Numbered from the stretch's first letter, positions 8,134-17,277 are shown. The stretch: DNA of 64,000 bases from Pontibacter qinzhouensis (GCF_008017455.1 NZ_VRTY01000012.1:23274-87273); one strand, 5' to 3'. The notes: generated from the letters alone by a model not told the origin. Numbers and translations: made by a program.

Positions 8134-9201
8134 GTGCTGGTGCTGCTGGTGAAAACTTTGTCGGGCACGCATAGGTTGGTGTTACTCGGCCTTTTGCTGG
8201 TGCTGTTGGCTGTAGTGGTGCTGTCGTTGCAGGTGGGGGCCGTTAAAATAACTGCCGGCGAGGCGCTGGCCATACTGGTGCACAAAATGGGAGGTGCCGC
8301 TACTGGCTTCAGCAGCCAGCAGGAAGCAGTGCTGCTAAGCATCCGGCTGCCGCGGCTGGTGCTAGGCATGCTGGTGGGAGCAGCGCTGGGTGTGGCAGGA
8401 GCATCGTTGCAGGGCCTGTTCCGGAACCCGCTCGTGGAGCCAGGTCTGATCGGTGTTTCCAGCGGTGCTGCCCTGTTTGCTGTTGCAGCCATTGTTTTTG
8501 GTGCTGCCTTGCCGGATCTGGGTTCTGTTTTAGCCGGGCCGGTTATGTTGCCGGTAGCAGCTTTTGCAGGAGGCCTGCTCACTACCTTACTTACCTACAA
8601 GCTGGGGCAGCGGGAGGGGAAGGTTGAAATCACGATCCTGATTCTGGCCGGAATAGCCATTAACGCGCTGGCTGGCGCTCTGATCGGACTTTGCATTTAT
8701 TACGCCGATGATGCCGCCCTCCGCACCTTTACGTTCTGGAACATGGGCGACCTGGGCGGGGCTAGCTGGAACCGTTTACAGATTGCAGTACCCATGATGC
8801 TGGTGCCCACTTTTTTCCTCACCTTTTTAGGAAAGCAACTCAATGCGCTGGCGCTGGGAGAGTCGGAGGCCTACCACCTGGGCGTAAAAGTGGAGCAGGT
8901 GAAGTACACGATTATTCTGCTGAGCTCCATGGCAGTGGGGGCAGCAGTGTCGCTTACCGGTATAATCGGGTTTGTGGGGCTGGTGGTGCCGCATATCCTC
9001 CGGATGGCCTTTGGCCCTGATCACCAACTCGTGCTGCCGGCGGCCGTGCTGACAGGAGCTATTGTTTTGGTGCTGGGCGATTTGTTTGCACGCACAGTCG
9101 TGGCTCCCTCCGAGTTGCCAATCGGGATTGTAACTGCCTTGCTCGGCGGTCCCTTTTTTATCTGGATTCTAATGAATGCCAAAAGGAAACGAACACTATA
9201 A
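8134..9201 (+). CDS. hmuU: heme ABC transporter permease HmuU
   Basis: This is an inner-membrane permease of the FecCD family, 355 residues with about nine or ten hydrophobic segments. Family motifs visible include RLPRLVLGMLVGAALGVAGA near residue 75, QGLFRNPLVEPGLIGVSSGA near residue 95, and the ATPase contact region GFVGLVVPHILRMAFGPDH near residue 275. The start is a GTG at 8134, the first codon after the hmuT stop, so the two genes are directly abutted and likely translationally coupled. It works with HmuV to move heme from HmuT into the cytoplasm. The gap to hmuV is 250 bases and holds repeats, unusual inside such an operon. Confidence 0.92.
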   Translation: MLVLLVKTLSGTHRLVLLGLLLVLLAVVVLSLQVGAVKITAGEALAILVHKMGGAATGFSSQQEAVLLSIRLPRLVLGMLVGAALGVAGASLQGLFRNPLVEPGLIGVSSGAALFAVAAIVFGAALPDLGSVLAGPVMLPVAAFAGGLLTTLLTYKLGQREGKVEITILILAGIAINALAGALIGLCIYYADDAALRTFTFWNMGDLGGASWNRLQIAVPMMLVPTFFLTFLGKQLNALALGESEAYHLGVKVEQVKYTIILLSSMAVGAAVSLTGIIGFVGLVVPHILRMAFGPDHQLVLPAAVLTGAIVLVLGDLFARTVVAPSELPIGIVTALLGGPFFIWILMNAKRKRTL

Positions 9202-9214
9202 GGCTGCGCTGACT

Positions 9215-9249
9215 TCAAAATTAAAAATTAGAAATTCAAAATTAGAAAT
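9215..9249. repeat. AT-rich simple repeat (AAATTAGAAATTC family)
   Basis: Tandem imperfect units CAAAATTAAAAATTAGAAAT and TCAAAATTAGAAAT directly after hmuU. The same units recur near 1036, 3747, 23462 and, inverted, 23616. Confidence 0.7.
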
Positions 9250-9285
9250 GTCGTAGAATATGGTGCTTTGTATATTTTATGCCTG

Positions 9286-9342
9286 AATTATTCTAATGAA
9301 AATAGCCTTCCAAAGCTTCATGCACAAAGATGTTTCAAGGGT
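9286..9342 (+). repeat. 57-bp element, copy 4
   Basis: Complete copy inside the hmuU-hmuV gap: AATTATTCTAATGAAAAT, core AGCCTTCCAAAGCTTC, end TTTCAAGGGTTT. It carries no T-tract after the core, so it is a poor terminator in this operon. Confidence 0.85.
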
Positions 9343-9451
9343 TTCAGAGTTAAAAATGATTTACAGAACTGTCATTTGGAAATCTTCAAATTTTCAAATT
9401 TCCAAATTAAAAAAATAGCACTTACCAACTTAATCTGGCAAAGCCAAATAT

Positions 9452-10279
9452 ATGTACACAGCCCAACATATCAGTCTGAAAAGAGGCAACCGGCAGGTGT
9501 TGCAGCAGGTGAGCCTGGCAGTAAAGCCGGGGGTGTTTACGGCAGTGCTAGGACCCAACGGAGCCGGGAAATCGACTTTGCTCAAAATTTTCTCAAACGA
9601 GCTGAGCCAGTACGCCGGGGAGGTGAAGTTAAACGGGAAACCGCTGCCACAATACAAGGCGCAGGAGCTGGCGCTGGTGCGGGCAGTGCTTCCGCAGAGT
9701 ATCCATATTAACTTCCCGTACACGGCCCGCGAAATTGTGCAGCTGGGGCGTTTGCCATACCACGAGCCTCGGCAACAGACAGAGGCAGTGGCCGAAGAAA
9801 TAATGGAAGCACTCGGGTTGCAACTGCTCGCTGATCGGAAGTATGTAACGCTTTCGGGTGGGGAGCAGCAACGGGTGCAGCTGGCACGGGTTATGGCCCA
9901 GATAAAAAACAAAACTTTGTCGCCGCGCTACCTGCTCCTCGATGAGCCTACTTCCAGCCTCGACCTGGCGCAGCAACACAGCATGCTGCAAGTGGCAAAG
10001 AACCTGTGCAGGCAAAATGTAGGCGTACTGGCCATTCTGCACGATCTGAACCTGGCGGCACTCTATGCCGATGAACTACTTTTACTGAAAGACGGTAAAC
10101 CCATAGCACAAGGCGCTGTTGCCGAGGTAATGCAGGAGGGCTTACTGGAAAAAACATTCTCGCACCCGGTGCAGGTGGTGTGTAATGGCTGCTGTGGCCG
10201 CCCCTTTGTAATGGCTATGCCACAGCAGCAACCGAAAAATGAACTAATATACGCTTTAAAATTCAGCAATCATGGATAA
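9452..10279 (+). CDS. hmuV: heme ABC transporter ATP-binding protein HmuV
   Basis: This is the cytoplasmic ATPase of the heme importer, 275 residues. All ABC motifs are present: Walker A GPNGAGKST at about residues 34-42, the Q-loop LPQSIHINFPYTAREI, signature LSGGEQQRVQLAR, Walker B YLLLDEPTSSLD and the H-loop ILHDLNLAALYAD. The overall pattern, including VFTAVLGPNGAGKSTLL, is that of the FepC/HmuV group. A C-terminal extension contains a Cys pair (CNGCCGRPF) that might sense metal or redox state; this is speculation. The stop codon overlaps the start of hmuS by eight bases, so the two are co-translated. Confidence 0.93.
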   Translation: MYTAQHISLKRGNRQVLQQVSLAVKPGVFTAVLGPNGAGKSTLLKIFSNELSQYAGEVKLNGKPLPQYKAQELALVRAVLPQSIHINFPYTAREIVQLGRLPYHEPRQQTEAVAEEIMEALGLQLLADRKYVTLSGGEQQRVQLARVMAQIKNKTLSPRYLLLDEPTSSLDLAQQHSMLQVAKNLCRQNVGVLAILHDLNLAALYADELLLLKDGKPIAQGAVAEVMQEGLLEKTFSHPVQVVCNGCCGRPFVMAMPQQQPKNELIYALKFSNHG

Positions 10280-11363
10280 TACGATAACAGAAGTAAAAGC
10301 TACAGCTGTAGCCAACACACTGGCAAAAGCCTGGGCGGGGCTACAACAGGCAAAGCCAGGCATCCGGATACGGGAAGGGGCACGGGAACTAGGTACCAGC
10401 GAAGCGGCACTGGTTGCCACACTGGTGGGTACCAGTGCCATACGCTTAAACAACAACTGGCACGAGTTGGTAAAGCGGTTGCCGGAGCTGGGCTATGTTA
10501 TGTCGCTTACCCGAAACGATAGTTGCATACTGGAACATAAAGGTGTGTTTGAGCAGATAAGCACCAGCGGAAGCGGCAATGGAGGCGTGGGCACAGTTAT
10601 TGGCCCCATAGAAACGCGTATGTTCTTCTTTAACTGGCATGTGGCCTTTCTGGTAGAGCAGGAGAAGAGCGGCCGGAATTTAACCAGCATACAGGTTTTC
10701 GACAAAGCCGGTGAAGCCATAACAAAAATTTACCTGCAGGAAGGTAAAAGTAACTATGGTGTGCTGGCTGGCATCGTAGATGATTTCAGTTCGGAAGACC
10801 AGAGCCAGGAGCAGTATACCGAAGCTTACCCGGCTAAAACTTATGCCACCGATGTTGATGTGCAGGCGCTGCTCTACGATTGGTCTGAGCTGGAAGATAC
10901 CCACGATTTCCATAGCATGTTGCAAAAGCATCAGGTGCAGCGGCACCAGGCCCTGAAACTGGCGCACGGACCTTTTACGTATCCTGTAGACCTGGCCTGT
11001 TCAAAATTCCTTCTGGAAGCAGCAGCTGCCGCAAAACTGCCTATTATGGTGTTTGTTGGCAACCGTGGCAACATCCAGATTCACCAGGATAAAGTGAGAA
11101 CCATTCGGGTGCTGGAGCGTGGGCATGCCGGATCAGAGACCTGGGTTAACGTACTTGACCCGCAGTTTAACATGCACCTTCGCCAGGATACCATTGCCTC
11201 GGCCTGGGTGGTGCTGAAACCAACCCGCGACGGACTGGTGACATCGGTGGAGCTGTACGATCATGATCAGGAGCTGGTGGTGACTTACTTTGGCCTCCGC
11301 AAACCAGGCCAGCCGGAGCAGGAAGCCTGGCGAGAGCTGGTGAAGCAGTTGCCAAAACGGTAA
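10272..11363 (+). CDS. hmuS: HemS/HmuS-family hemin handling or degrading protein
   Basis: This 363-residue cytoplasmic protein belongs to the HemS/ChuS/HmuS family, whose members bind imported heme and in some species open the porphyrin ring to release iron. It has the expected internal duplication: an N-terminal half with IRIREGARELGTSEAALVAT and GVFEQIS, and a C-terminal half with FHSMLQKHQVQRHQALKLA and a second pattern GNRGNIQIHQDKVRTI. The FNWHVAFLVE segment is also typical. The start overlaps the end of hmuV. Whether it is an enzyme or a carrier cannot be read from sequence. Confidence 0.9.
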   Translation: MDNTITEVKATAVANTLAKAWAGLQQAKPGIRIREGARELGTSEAALVATLVGTSAIRLNNNWHELVKRLPELGYVMSLTRNDSCILEHKGVFEQISTSGSGNGGVGTVIGPIETRMFFFNWHVAFLVEQEKSGRNLTSIQVFDKAGEAITKIYLQEGKSNYGVLAGIVDDFSSEDQSQEQYTEAYPAKTYATDVDVQALLYDWSELEDTHDFHSMLQKHQVQRHQALKLAHGPFTYPVDLACSKFLLEAAAAAKLPIMVFVGNRGNIQIHQDKVRTIRVLERGHAGSETWVNVLDPQFNMHLRQDTIASAWVVLKPTRDGLVTSVELYDHDQELVVTYFGLRKPGQPEQEAWRELVKQLPKR

Positions 11364-11407
11364 CATGTTCACAGGTAATTAGAAAGACCTTAGTTTATTT
11401 AAGTTAG

Positions 11408-11464
11408 ACCCTTGGCAAGATTCGGATGAAAAACCTTCTGGAGGCTGTTTTCATTTGAATAATT
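11408..11464 (-). repeat. 57-bp element, copy 5
   Basis: Complete reverse copy after hmuS: ACCCTTGGCAAGATTC, core AACCTTCTGGAGGCTGTTTT, end CATTTGAATAATT. Confidence 0.9.
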
Positions 11465-11756
11465 TAGAAACTAACGATGAAATGTGCCTTTTCAATCCGA
11501 CAAACCTCCTTTGAATGCTTTTAATAATTCCTTAACCGGCGCTTTTGGCTCTAGTAGTACTTAGTTTATTAGTTGCAAGGTTTAATATATAACAGCTGGT
11601 GTGTTTTCGTTGCAGATAGTTTATTAGTTTTTGCTTTACTGATAAGGCCGGAGGGGCAGGTGAAAGGTGAAATTTGCCTGCTCCAATGGTTCTGCTTCGG
11701 TACCTGCACACAAATTTTGTAGCACTGCCCGAACCTCTTCTAGCATCGAACGAAAG
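11465..11756. other. intergenic region between hmuS and the receptor gene
   Basis: No gene is supported. The motif TAGTTTATTAGTT occurs twice (near 11567 and 11618). A 77-codon minus-strand frame (11532-11765) has no recognisable features. Confidence 0.5.
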
Positions 11757-11813
11757 ATTATTCAAATGAAAATGGCCTTCGGAAGAAATTTTAATTGAAT
11801 TCTGCCAAGGGTA
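11757..11813 (+). repeat. 57-bp element, copy 6
   Basis: Complete copy: ATTATTCAAATGAAAAT, core GGCCTTCGGAAGAAATTTT, end GCCAAGGGTA. It lies about 230 bases upstream of the receptor gene. Confidence 0.88.
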
Positions 11814-12039
11814 ATACCGTCTTATTCATCCGGCAGTTAAGCTGACCAAATTGCCTGCTGCTGCTTTTACTTCAAATAATTCGTTAACTCCATTTGGTGA
11901 TTTAACACAAGACGTATCAGTTTTTCTTATTCTGCCCTGTTGCCGTAGCACTTCCAACTAGTAGCTGCGGCAGGAGCAGCCCTGTATGCTGTTGCCTTTT
12001 CTGAATTGCTATAGCCATGTTGTTAGTTCCTTATTTTTT

Positions 12040-14301
12040 ATGAGAACCTCTACTATTCTGTTTTTCTGTTTTCTGTTTTGCTTGCCAGGTGTGTATGCGC
12101 AGCAGCCGTCTGGCACTGTTCAAGGGAAAGTGCTGACTGCTGGTGGCAAACCCGTGGCATACGCTTCTGTTGCTTTGGCAGGAACTTCTTTTGGCACCAT
12201 AACGCAGGAAGATGGCACCTTTCAGTTTACAGCTCCTGCAGGCACTTACACCATTTCAGCGCAGGCGATAGGTTCCGGAAATGTAGCTCTTCAGGTAGCC
12301 ATTGTGCCGCATCAGACACTCGAATTACCACCCATCAAGCTAAACCAGCAGGCTGTTGAGCTGCCCGATGTGGTGGTTACAGGGCAGTTTGAGCCGCAGT
12401 CGGCGCGTAAGTCGGTGTACCAGGTGCGTACTATCGGCAGTGAGCAGATAAGGATGCGGGGTGCAACCGATGTGCAGGGGGTGCTGAACAACCAGCTTGG
12501 CATCCGGTTCGACCAGGATCTGGCGTTGGGCAGCTCCAACCTGAGCTTGCAGGGTATTTCTGGGCAGAATGTAAAGGTGCTGCTCGATGGTGCTCCCATG
12601 ATTGGCCGTGGAGGAACCTCCAACGAAATCAATATTAATCAGTTAGACATTAACAGCATTGAGCGCATCGAGATTGTGGAAGGACCGATGTCGGTGGTGT
12701 ACGGTGCTGATGCCTTGGCTGGTGTCATCAATATCATCACCAAAAAACCAGGAACCGAGAAACTTGCCTTGTCGGCCCGGTTGCACGAGGAAACAATTGC
12801 CAAGGAATACGGCACCGAAAGTGGCATCCATAACCAAAATCTTCGGGCCAGCTGGCAACATAAAGGTTGGCAGCTGGTGGGAGGAATTTCGCACAATAAT
12901 TTTACGGGTCTTAAGGGCGGTAAAGTTGGGCGAGGGTTAGCCTGGCCGTGGCACCCGAAAGAGCAGTGGCTCGGAGATGTGCTGGTTGGTTACCAGAGCA
13001 GCCACCTGAAAACCTGGTACCGCCTGAACCTGCTCGACGAGGAAATTAATAACCTGGGCACTTTTGTAAACGGCAGAACCACGGATAAAAATTACCTGAG
13101 CAAGCGCTACATGCACCAGGCGCAGGCAGACTGGCAGCTAAACGAAAAGCTGAGTGCCACAGCAGTAGCCTCCTACACCAATTTCAGTCGCAGAACCCAG
13201 GGCGTGGAGGTAGAAGAAGCCACGGGCAAAGAAACACTTTCGCTGGCGGCAGGTGCCCAGGATATGACCACCTTCAGCGGCACAACATTTCGCAGCACGG
13301 TACAATATGCTTTATCGTCTGCTATAGCGCTACAACCCGGAGTAGACCTGAACCTGGAGAAAGGCAGCGGCGACAGAATAGCAGGAGAACCAGCCATTAA
13401 TGATTACGCTCTTTTTGTATCGGCGGAGTTTAGTCCATCCTCTACCATACATATCAGGCCGGGGCTACGGGTGGTTCATAATTCAGTGTATCAGGCACCA
13501 CCTGTTCTTCCATCTGTAAATGCAAAAGTAAGCCTTACTCCTAAGCTGGATCTTCGGGTGGCGTATGGCCGTGGTTTCAGGGCACCATCGCTGCGGGAGC
13601 TTTACTTTAACTTCCATGATGCCAGCCACAACATTGTCGGGAACACCGATCTGCAGGCGGAGCTGTCGCATAGCGTGAATGGATCGCTGGCCTGGAAGGT
13701 GCTGGAGGGGAGCAGGGTGCAGCTAGCCTCTACCATTGGCACTTTTTACAACCACCTCGATAACCAGATTACGACCGGGCAGGATGCACGTACCCCCGGC
13801 AATTACACTTACCTAAATGTAGAGAGGCATAAAACAACCGGGGCTAATGTAACCAATACGCTTCGGGTGGAGGCTTTTGAGGCAACGGCAGGTGCCTCTT
13901 ATATCGGGCGCTACAACCGGTTTTATGAGGAGCAGGAGGGGCTGGCGCATTTTACCTGGTCGCCGGAAGTTATCCTGAATGCCACCTATTCCTTTCGCAG
14001 CCTTGGTGCCAGCTTCGGGGTTTTTTATAAGTACACAGGCGTAATGCCAACCTATGTGCTGGGCACTGAATCTGTTTACCTGGCCGAAATAGCAGGTTTT
14101 AGCTGGGCTGATGTTACTGCCACTAAATCATTAACAAAATTTCTGACGCTGAATGTCGGGGTGAAAAACCTGTTCGATGTGCAGCAGATTACCAGTTCGC
14201 AGCTTATTACGGGAGGTGCGCATAGCACAGGAGGCAACCGCCCGGTAGGCTATGGGCGCTCCTTTTTCCTGGGCCTGAACTTTCAGTTAAGCAAACTGTA
14301 G
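12040..14301 (+). CDS. TonB-dependent heme/hemoprotein receptor (HmuR-like)
   Basis: This is an outer-membrane receptor of 753 residues that would import heme using TonB energy. It has a signal peptide ending near VYAQQ, a carboxypeptidase-regulatory-like domain at about residues 24-105 (GKVLTAGGKPVAYASVALAG, EDGTFQFTAPAGTYTISAQA), a plug domain from about 110 to 240 (NQLGIRFDQDLALGSSNLSL, LDGAPMIGRGG, IERIEIVEGPMSVVYGADAL) and a beta-barrel ending in an aromatic-rich strand. I chose the ATG at 12040 because it begins the signal peptide; an earlier in-frame ATG at 11986 would add an unrelated stretch. Position between hmuTUVS and the HmuY-like gene supports heme as substrate. The substrate is inferred from context. 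Confidence 0.87.
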   Translation: MRTSTILFFCFLFCLPGVYAQQPSGTVQGKVLTAGGKPVAYASVALAGTSFGTITQEDGTFQFTAPAGTYTISAQAIGSGNVALQVAIVPHQTLELPPIKLNQQAVELPDVVVTGQFEPQSARKSVYQVRTIGSEQIRMRGATDVQGVLNNQLGIRFDQDLALGSSNLSLQGISGQNVKVLLDGAPMIGRGGTSNEININQLDINSIERIEIVEGPMSVVYGADALAGVINIITKKPGTEKLALSARLHEETIAKEYGTESGIHNQNLRASWQHKGWQLVGGISHNNFTGLKGGKVGRGLAWPWHPKEQWLGDVLVGYQSSHLKTWYRLNLLDEEINNLGTFVNGRTTDKNYLSKRYMHQAQADWQLNEKLSATAVASYTNFSRRTQGVEVEEATGKETLSLAAGAQDMTTFSGTTFRSTVQYALSSAIALQPGVDLNLEKGSGDRIAGEPAINDYALFVSAEFSPSSTIHIRPGLRVVHNSVYQAPPVLPSVNAKVSLTPKLDLRVAYGRGFRAPSLRELYFNFHDASHNIVGNTDLQAELSHSVNGSLAWKVLEGSRVQLASTIGTFYNHLDNQITTGQDARTPGNYTYLNVERHKTTGANVTNTLRVEAFEATAGASYIGRYNRFYEEQEGLAHFTWSPEVILNATYSFRSLGASFGVFYKYTGVMPTYVLGTESVYLAEIAGFSWADVTATKSLTKFLTLNVGVKNLFDVQQITSSQLITGGAHSTGGNRPVGYGRSFFLGLNFQLSKL

Positions 14302-14344
14302 CCTGAAGCCACACCAGCTTTTATGCCCCTTTTTAATTGCCTAA

Positions 14345-14402
14345 ACCCTTGGCTACAAAACACTTATTTTCCTTCTGAAGACCATTTTTATTTAAATAAT
14401 TT
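14345..14402 (-). repeat. 57-bp element, copy 7
   Basis: Complete reverse copy between the receptor and hmuY genes: ACCCTTGGCTACAAAAC, core CCTTCTGAAGACCATTTTTA, end AAATAATT. Confidence 0.88.
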
Positions 14403-14432
14403 ACTTCAACTAATCTTAAAAACCTTACTTAC

Positions 14433-15800
14433 ATGCAACGTTTATATTATTCATTTTTGATGCTGTTTGTCCTGCATTCGCTCGTGTCCTGCCAAGACGA
14501 TGATCCTCCTTTACCAGATAACATGGTGCAGTTCGAGGCCGAAACGATTGGCTTTGAGGCGCAGGCTACCGAAATCGACGTAAAAGTAAGATTCACACGG
14601 GCAACTGATGCGGCGGTTCCGGTTACGGTAACTTTGCAAAGCACCAGCCTCACCTACGGCACTCATTTTACAACAGAGCCGGCAGCCACAAATGGCGCTA
14701 TAGACCTGACCGTGCCATCAGGCAGCAGCGAAGCGTCCATTAAGGTGAAGAAGGTGGCGGGCTTGCTGCTCGATGGGGATGAGGAAATCAGCTTTACGAT
14801 GGCAGCAGCCAGTGTGGGAATAGTAGTAGGCAGTGCGGCTTCGCTTACCCTGAGCTTCTCCGAAATTCTTTCGCAAAATGCCGCTATGGCTATAAACGGG
14901 GGAGGAGCTGCATATCTGAACAAGGTTTTTATAGACTTAAGCGCCAACAGGCAGGTAGCCGTTGCCCGCATCGCCTGGGACCTTGGTTTTTTTGCCGGAG
15001 ACGATTTCAGGGTGATCCTCAACAACGAAACCGGAGCACTGGCCATTGCTTTAGATAAAACAGATCTGAACCAGGTTACTGCCCAGGATACAGTAGCACT
15101 TGTCTCTAAACTCAGCCTGGATACCTTCTCACCAGAAGCCATGAATTTCATAGATGATGTGGAAGGTGATCTGACCAAAACTGCCATTGCTTCCGTTTCT
15201 GCCACCGATTCGGAAAACAAGGTGTACATCGTTAACCGTGGTACAAAAGGCGCTGCTGCCAGAGGCTGGCAAAAGATTCGGGTGCTGCGCAGCGGTAACG
15301 GCTACAAACTCCAATATGCCGATATTAAGGCCACCACCTTTAAGGAGCTGACGGTTGCAAAAGACAGCAACTACAATTTCCAGTATGTGTCGTTTACGAA
15401 TGGTGCGGTAACGGTGGAGCCAGCCAAAGATCGCTGGGACATCGCCTGGACTGCCTACACCTACAAATCGGGTGCTATACCTTATTATTTTCAGGACATG
15501 GTGCTGCTCAACAACCTGGGTGGTGCCGCAGTAGCCAAAGTGCCGGCGAGTGAGGTTAGTTACGATGCCTTTGGCGAAAGTCACCTTTCCGGTCTCGATT
15601 TTAAAACGAACCGCATGGCCATTGGCTCAGACTGGCGCTTTACTACAGGAGAGGGAGCGCCCAATGTTTACATCGATAGGTTTTATGTGGTGAAAGATGC
15701 GGACGGTAACATCTACAAACTCAAATTTACGGCCATGACCCAAAGTGGCGAACGTGGCAAGCCACAAATTCAGTATGCTCTGGTAAAAAAAGGAGCTTAG
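14433..15800 (+). CDS. hmuY: HmuY-family heme-binding lipoprotein
   Basis: This is a 455-residue surface lipoprotein with a lipobox at Cys20 (LHSLVSCQDDD). Residues 30-150 look like a Calx-beta type domain (VKVRFTRATDAAVPVTVTLQ, TVPSGSSEASIKVKK, LLLDGDEEISFTM). The C-terminal part from about residue 160 has the HmuY pattern: VAVARIAWDLGFFAGDDFRV, YIVNRGTKGAAARGWQKIRV, DRWDIAWTAYTYKSG and AIGSDWRFTTGEGAPNVYIDRFYVVKD split over the barrel-like fold. In Porphyromonas, HmuY scavenges heme and passes it to the TonB receptor HmuR. The order here is receptor first, HmuY second. The extra N-terminal domain makes it about twice the length of the Porphyromonas protein. Confidence 0.87.
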   Translation: MQRLYYSFLMLFVLHSLVSCQDDDPPLPDNMVQFEAETIGFEAQATEIDVKVRFTRATDAAVPVTVTLQSTSLTYGTHFTTEPAATNGAIDLTVPSGSSEASIKVKKVAGLLLDGDEEISFTMAAASVGIVVGSAASLTLSFSEILSQNAAMAINGGGAAYLNKVFIDLSANRQVAVARIAWDLGFFAGDDFRVILNNETGALAIALDKTDLNQVTAQDTVALVSKLSLDTFSPEAMNFIDDVEGDLTKTAIASVSATDSENKVYIVNRGTKGAAARGWQKIRVLRSGNGYKLQYADIKATTFKELTVAKDSNYNFQYVSFTNGAVTVEPAKDRWDIAWTAYTYKSGAIPYYFQDMVLLNNLGGAAVAKVPASEVSYDAFGESHLSGLDFKTNRMAIGSDWRFTTGEGAPNVYIDRFYVVKDADGNIYKLKFTAMTQSGERGKPQIQYALVKKGA

Positions 15801-15924
15801 GTTATTTGGCTTCAATCGGGTTGGTTTGGCAGGTCCGCCTGGTTGTTGTCGTACTTTAACACAGATCTACTAAAATCTGCCGCTATTTACCATTGCTATT
15901 TTTAAGTAAAACTCGGTCAGGAGT

Positions 15925-15993
15925 AATTATTGTAATGAAAACAGCCTTCCAGAAGCTTTTTTAGCATTTGGAAGGCTGTTTTGTTCAAGGGTA
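15925..15993 (+). repeat. 57-bp element, copy 8, with strong terminator hairpin
   Basis: AATTATTGTAATG, then a perfect 14-base stem AAAACAGCCTTCCA (15938-15951) and TGGAAGGCTGTTTT (15969-15982), ending TTCAAGGGTA. It is about 12 bases longer than other copies because it carries the full opposing arm. It would end hmuY transcription and, reversed, that of the convergent gene. Confidence 0.9.
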
Positions 15994-16012
15994 ATTTATT
16001 TCTGGATGCGAG

Positions 16013-16306
16013 TTAATCTACTATCAAATGCCGGTGCGACCAGGCTTGTGGTTTGGCAGCAAATAATGCCTTCGTCTCTTTCCAGACAGATTGGAACAGC
16101 TCAGACTGGCGGTAGGCGTTCAGGTGTTCTTCTGAGTCCCAGAGGCTATAGGTGCTGAACACATTCGGCTGGTGCAGGTCCTGCAGCAACTCCACATGCC
16201 GGCACCCTGCAAAGCTCTGAATCTTATCTCGCGAGTTTCTGAAAATAGCCAGAAAAGCCTCCGTTTCCTCCTCCCGAAAAGTCATGCGCACGATCCGTAT
16301 CAGCAT
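16013..16306 (-). CDS. antibiotic biosynthesis monooxygenase (ABM) domain protein
   Basis: This is a 97-residue single-domain protein of the ABM/YgiN dimeric alpha-beta barrel fold. Diagnostic stretches are MLIRIVRMTFREEE, FLAIFRNSRDKIQSFAGCRH and VFSTYSLWDSEEHLNAYRQS. Members include quinol monooxygenases, cofactor-free oxygenases and heme-degrading IsdG-like enzymes. The IsdG possibility deserves mention because the heme locus ends just upstream on the other strand, but the sequence alone does not show the IsdG catalytic set, so a heme role is speculative. It is convergent with hmuY and shares its terminator-bearing repeat. Confidence 0.85.
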   Translation of the reverse strand: MLIRIVRMTFREEETEAFLAIFRNSRDKIQSFAGCRHVELLQDLHQPNVFSTYSLWDSEEHLNAYRQSELFQSVWKETKALFAAKPQAWSHRHLIVD

Positions 16307-16401
16307 TTTTTTAATTTTGAGTTTTGAATTCTTTCAAGTTTTTGGTTTAGGTACTGAACAGAGGGCAAAAAAACATTCACTCATTCACTCAAAATTCCAA
16401 A

Positions 16402-17178
16402 TTAACCTCCCGGGTAAAACCGGACGTCTATTTGCGAGTCGAAGCCGAGACGTAACTGCTCGGAAGCGTTACCTTTATTGATGCCAATACAGAGTTGGTC
16501 CAGGCTGTTGTAGATGCAGCAGGTGTCGCCTTCATCGGCCTGGTTGTAGTTAGCTAGAATTTTGGCAATGGTTTCGCGCCCGAAATGAATGGTGTAGGTG
16601 CGGCCATGCGATATGGTGTCGATGCTCTCACGGGTAATATTGGTAACCAGATTGCCGTACTGGTCCACGTGTATAACATGGCCTGTAATGGAGTGGTCGT
16701 TTAATCGGAGCTGCCGGTTGAGCAGGTGCCTGAAATCGGCGGTAGTTTCGCCAAGCACCTCTATGTCGCCGCCTTTGGCCAGAAATACTGCCGCTGGAGC
16801 GAGCAGTTCTTTTGCCGGAAAAGAGAATACCTGTCCGTGTGTAGCTATTTCCACCACTTTGTCGGGCTTGTCGTCGGTCAGGAGCGAGAGCAGGCCATTG
16901 TCGGCCATCAGGAAATAATGCCCTTTGTAAAAGGCCGCATGGTAGCGCACTTTTTTGCTGCCGTGCGTGTCTACGCCCACCAGATGTACCGTTCCCAGCG
17001 GGAATTCATGATAGACCGACCCCAGCACGTACTCCGCCTGCGGAATGTTGTAGGGCTCCACGGCATGCGAAATATCCACGATCTGCGCTTGGGCATCGTG
17101 GGTCAGAATTCTGGCTTTTACAGCAGCCACATAATGGTCGGCATATCCAAAATCGGAGGTGAACGTAATTACAGCCAT
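16402..17178 (-). CDS. S-adenosyl-L-methionine hydrolase (DUF62 family)
   Basis: This 258-residue cytoplasmic protein belongs to the SAM hydroxide adenosyltransferase family (DUF62, related to fluorinase and chlorinase). These enzymes cleave SAM to adenosine and methionine using an activated water. The start MAVITFTSDFGYADHYVAAVK holds the family TSDFG motif; VDTHGSKKVRYHA and LMADNGLLSLL supply the other conserved blocks, and the C-terminal domain begins near HVIHVDQYGNLVTNI, also diagnostic. I start at 17178; a longer frame to 17223 adds only a non-conserved leader. It is divergent from phoH with about 100 bases between them. Its physiological purpose is unknown in most bacteria. Confidence 0.9.
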   Translation of the reverse strand: MAVITFTSDFGYADHYVAAVKARILTHDAQAQIVDISHAVEPYNIPQAEYVLGSVYHEFPLGTVHLVGVDTHGSKKVRYHAAFYKGHYFLMADNGLLSLLTDDKPDKVVEIATHGQVFSFPAKELLAPAAVFLAKGGDIEVLGETTADFRHLLNRQLRLNDHSITGHVIHVDQYGNLVTNITRESIDTISHGRTYTIHFGRETIAKILANYNQADEGDTCCIYNSLDQLCIGINKGNASEQLRLGFDSQIDVRFYPGG

Positions 17179-17277
17179 AGTACGAACTATAATTTGTGGA
17201 GAATTGTATTCTATATGTGACAAATTTATTTAAATTAAGCAAAAAATTACCATCGAACTATATTTAAGAGGAAGCAT

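Noticed and set aside
11532..11765. 77-codon minus-strand frame between hmuS and the receptor
   Set aside because: Runs into repeat copy 6, has no features of a protein and no neighbouring partner.
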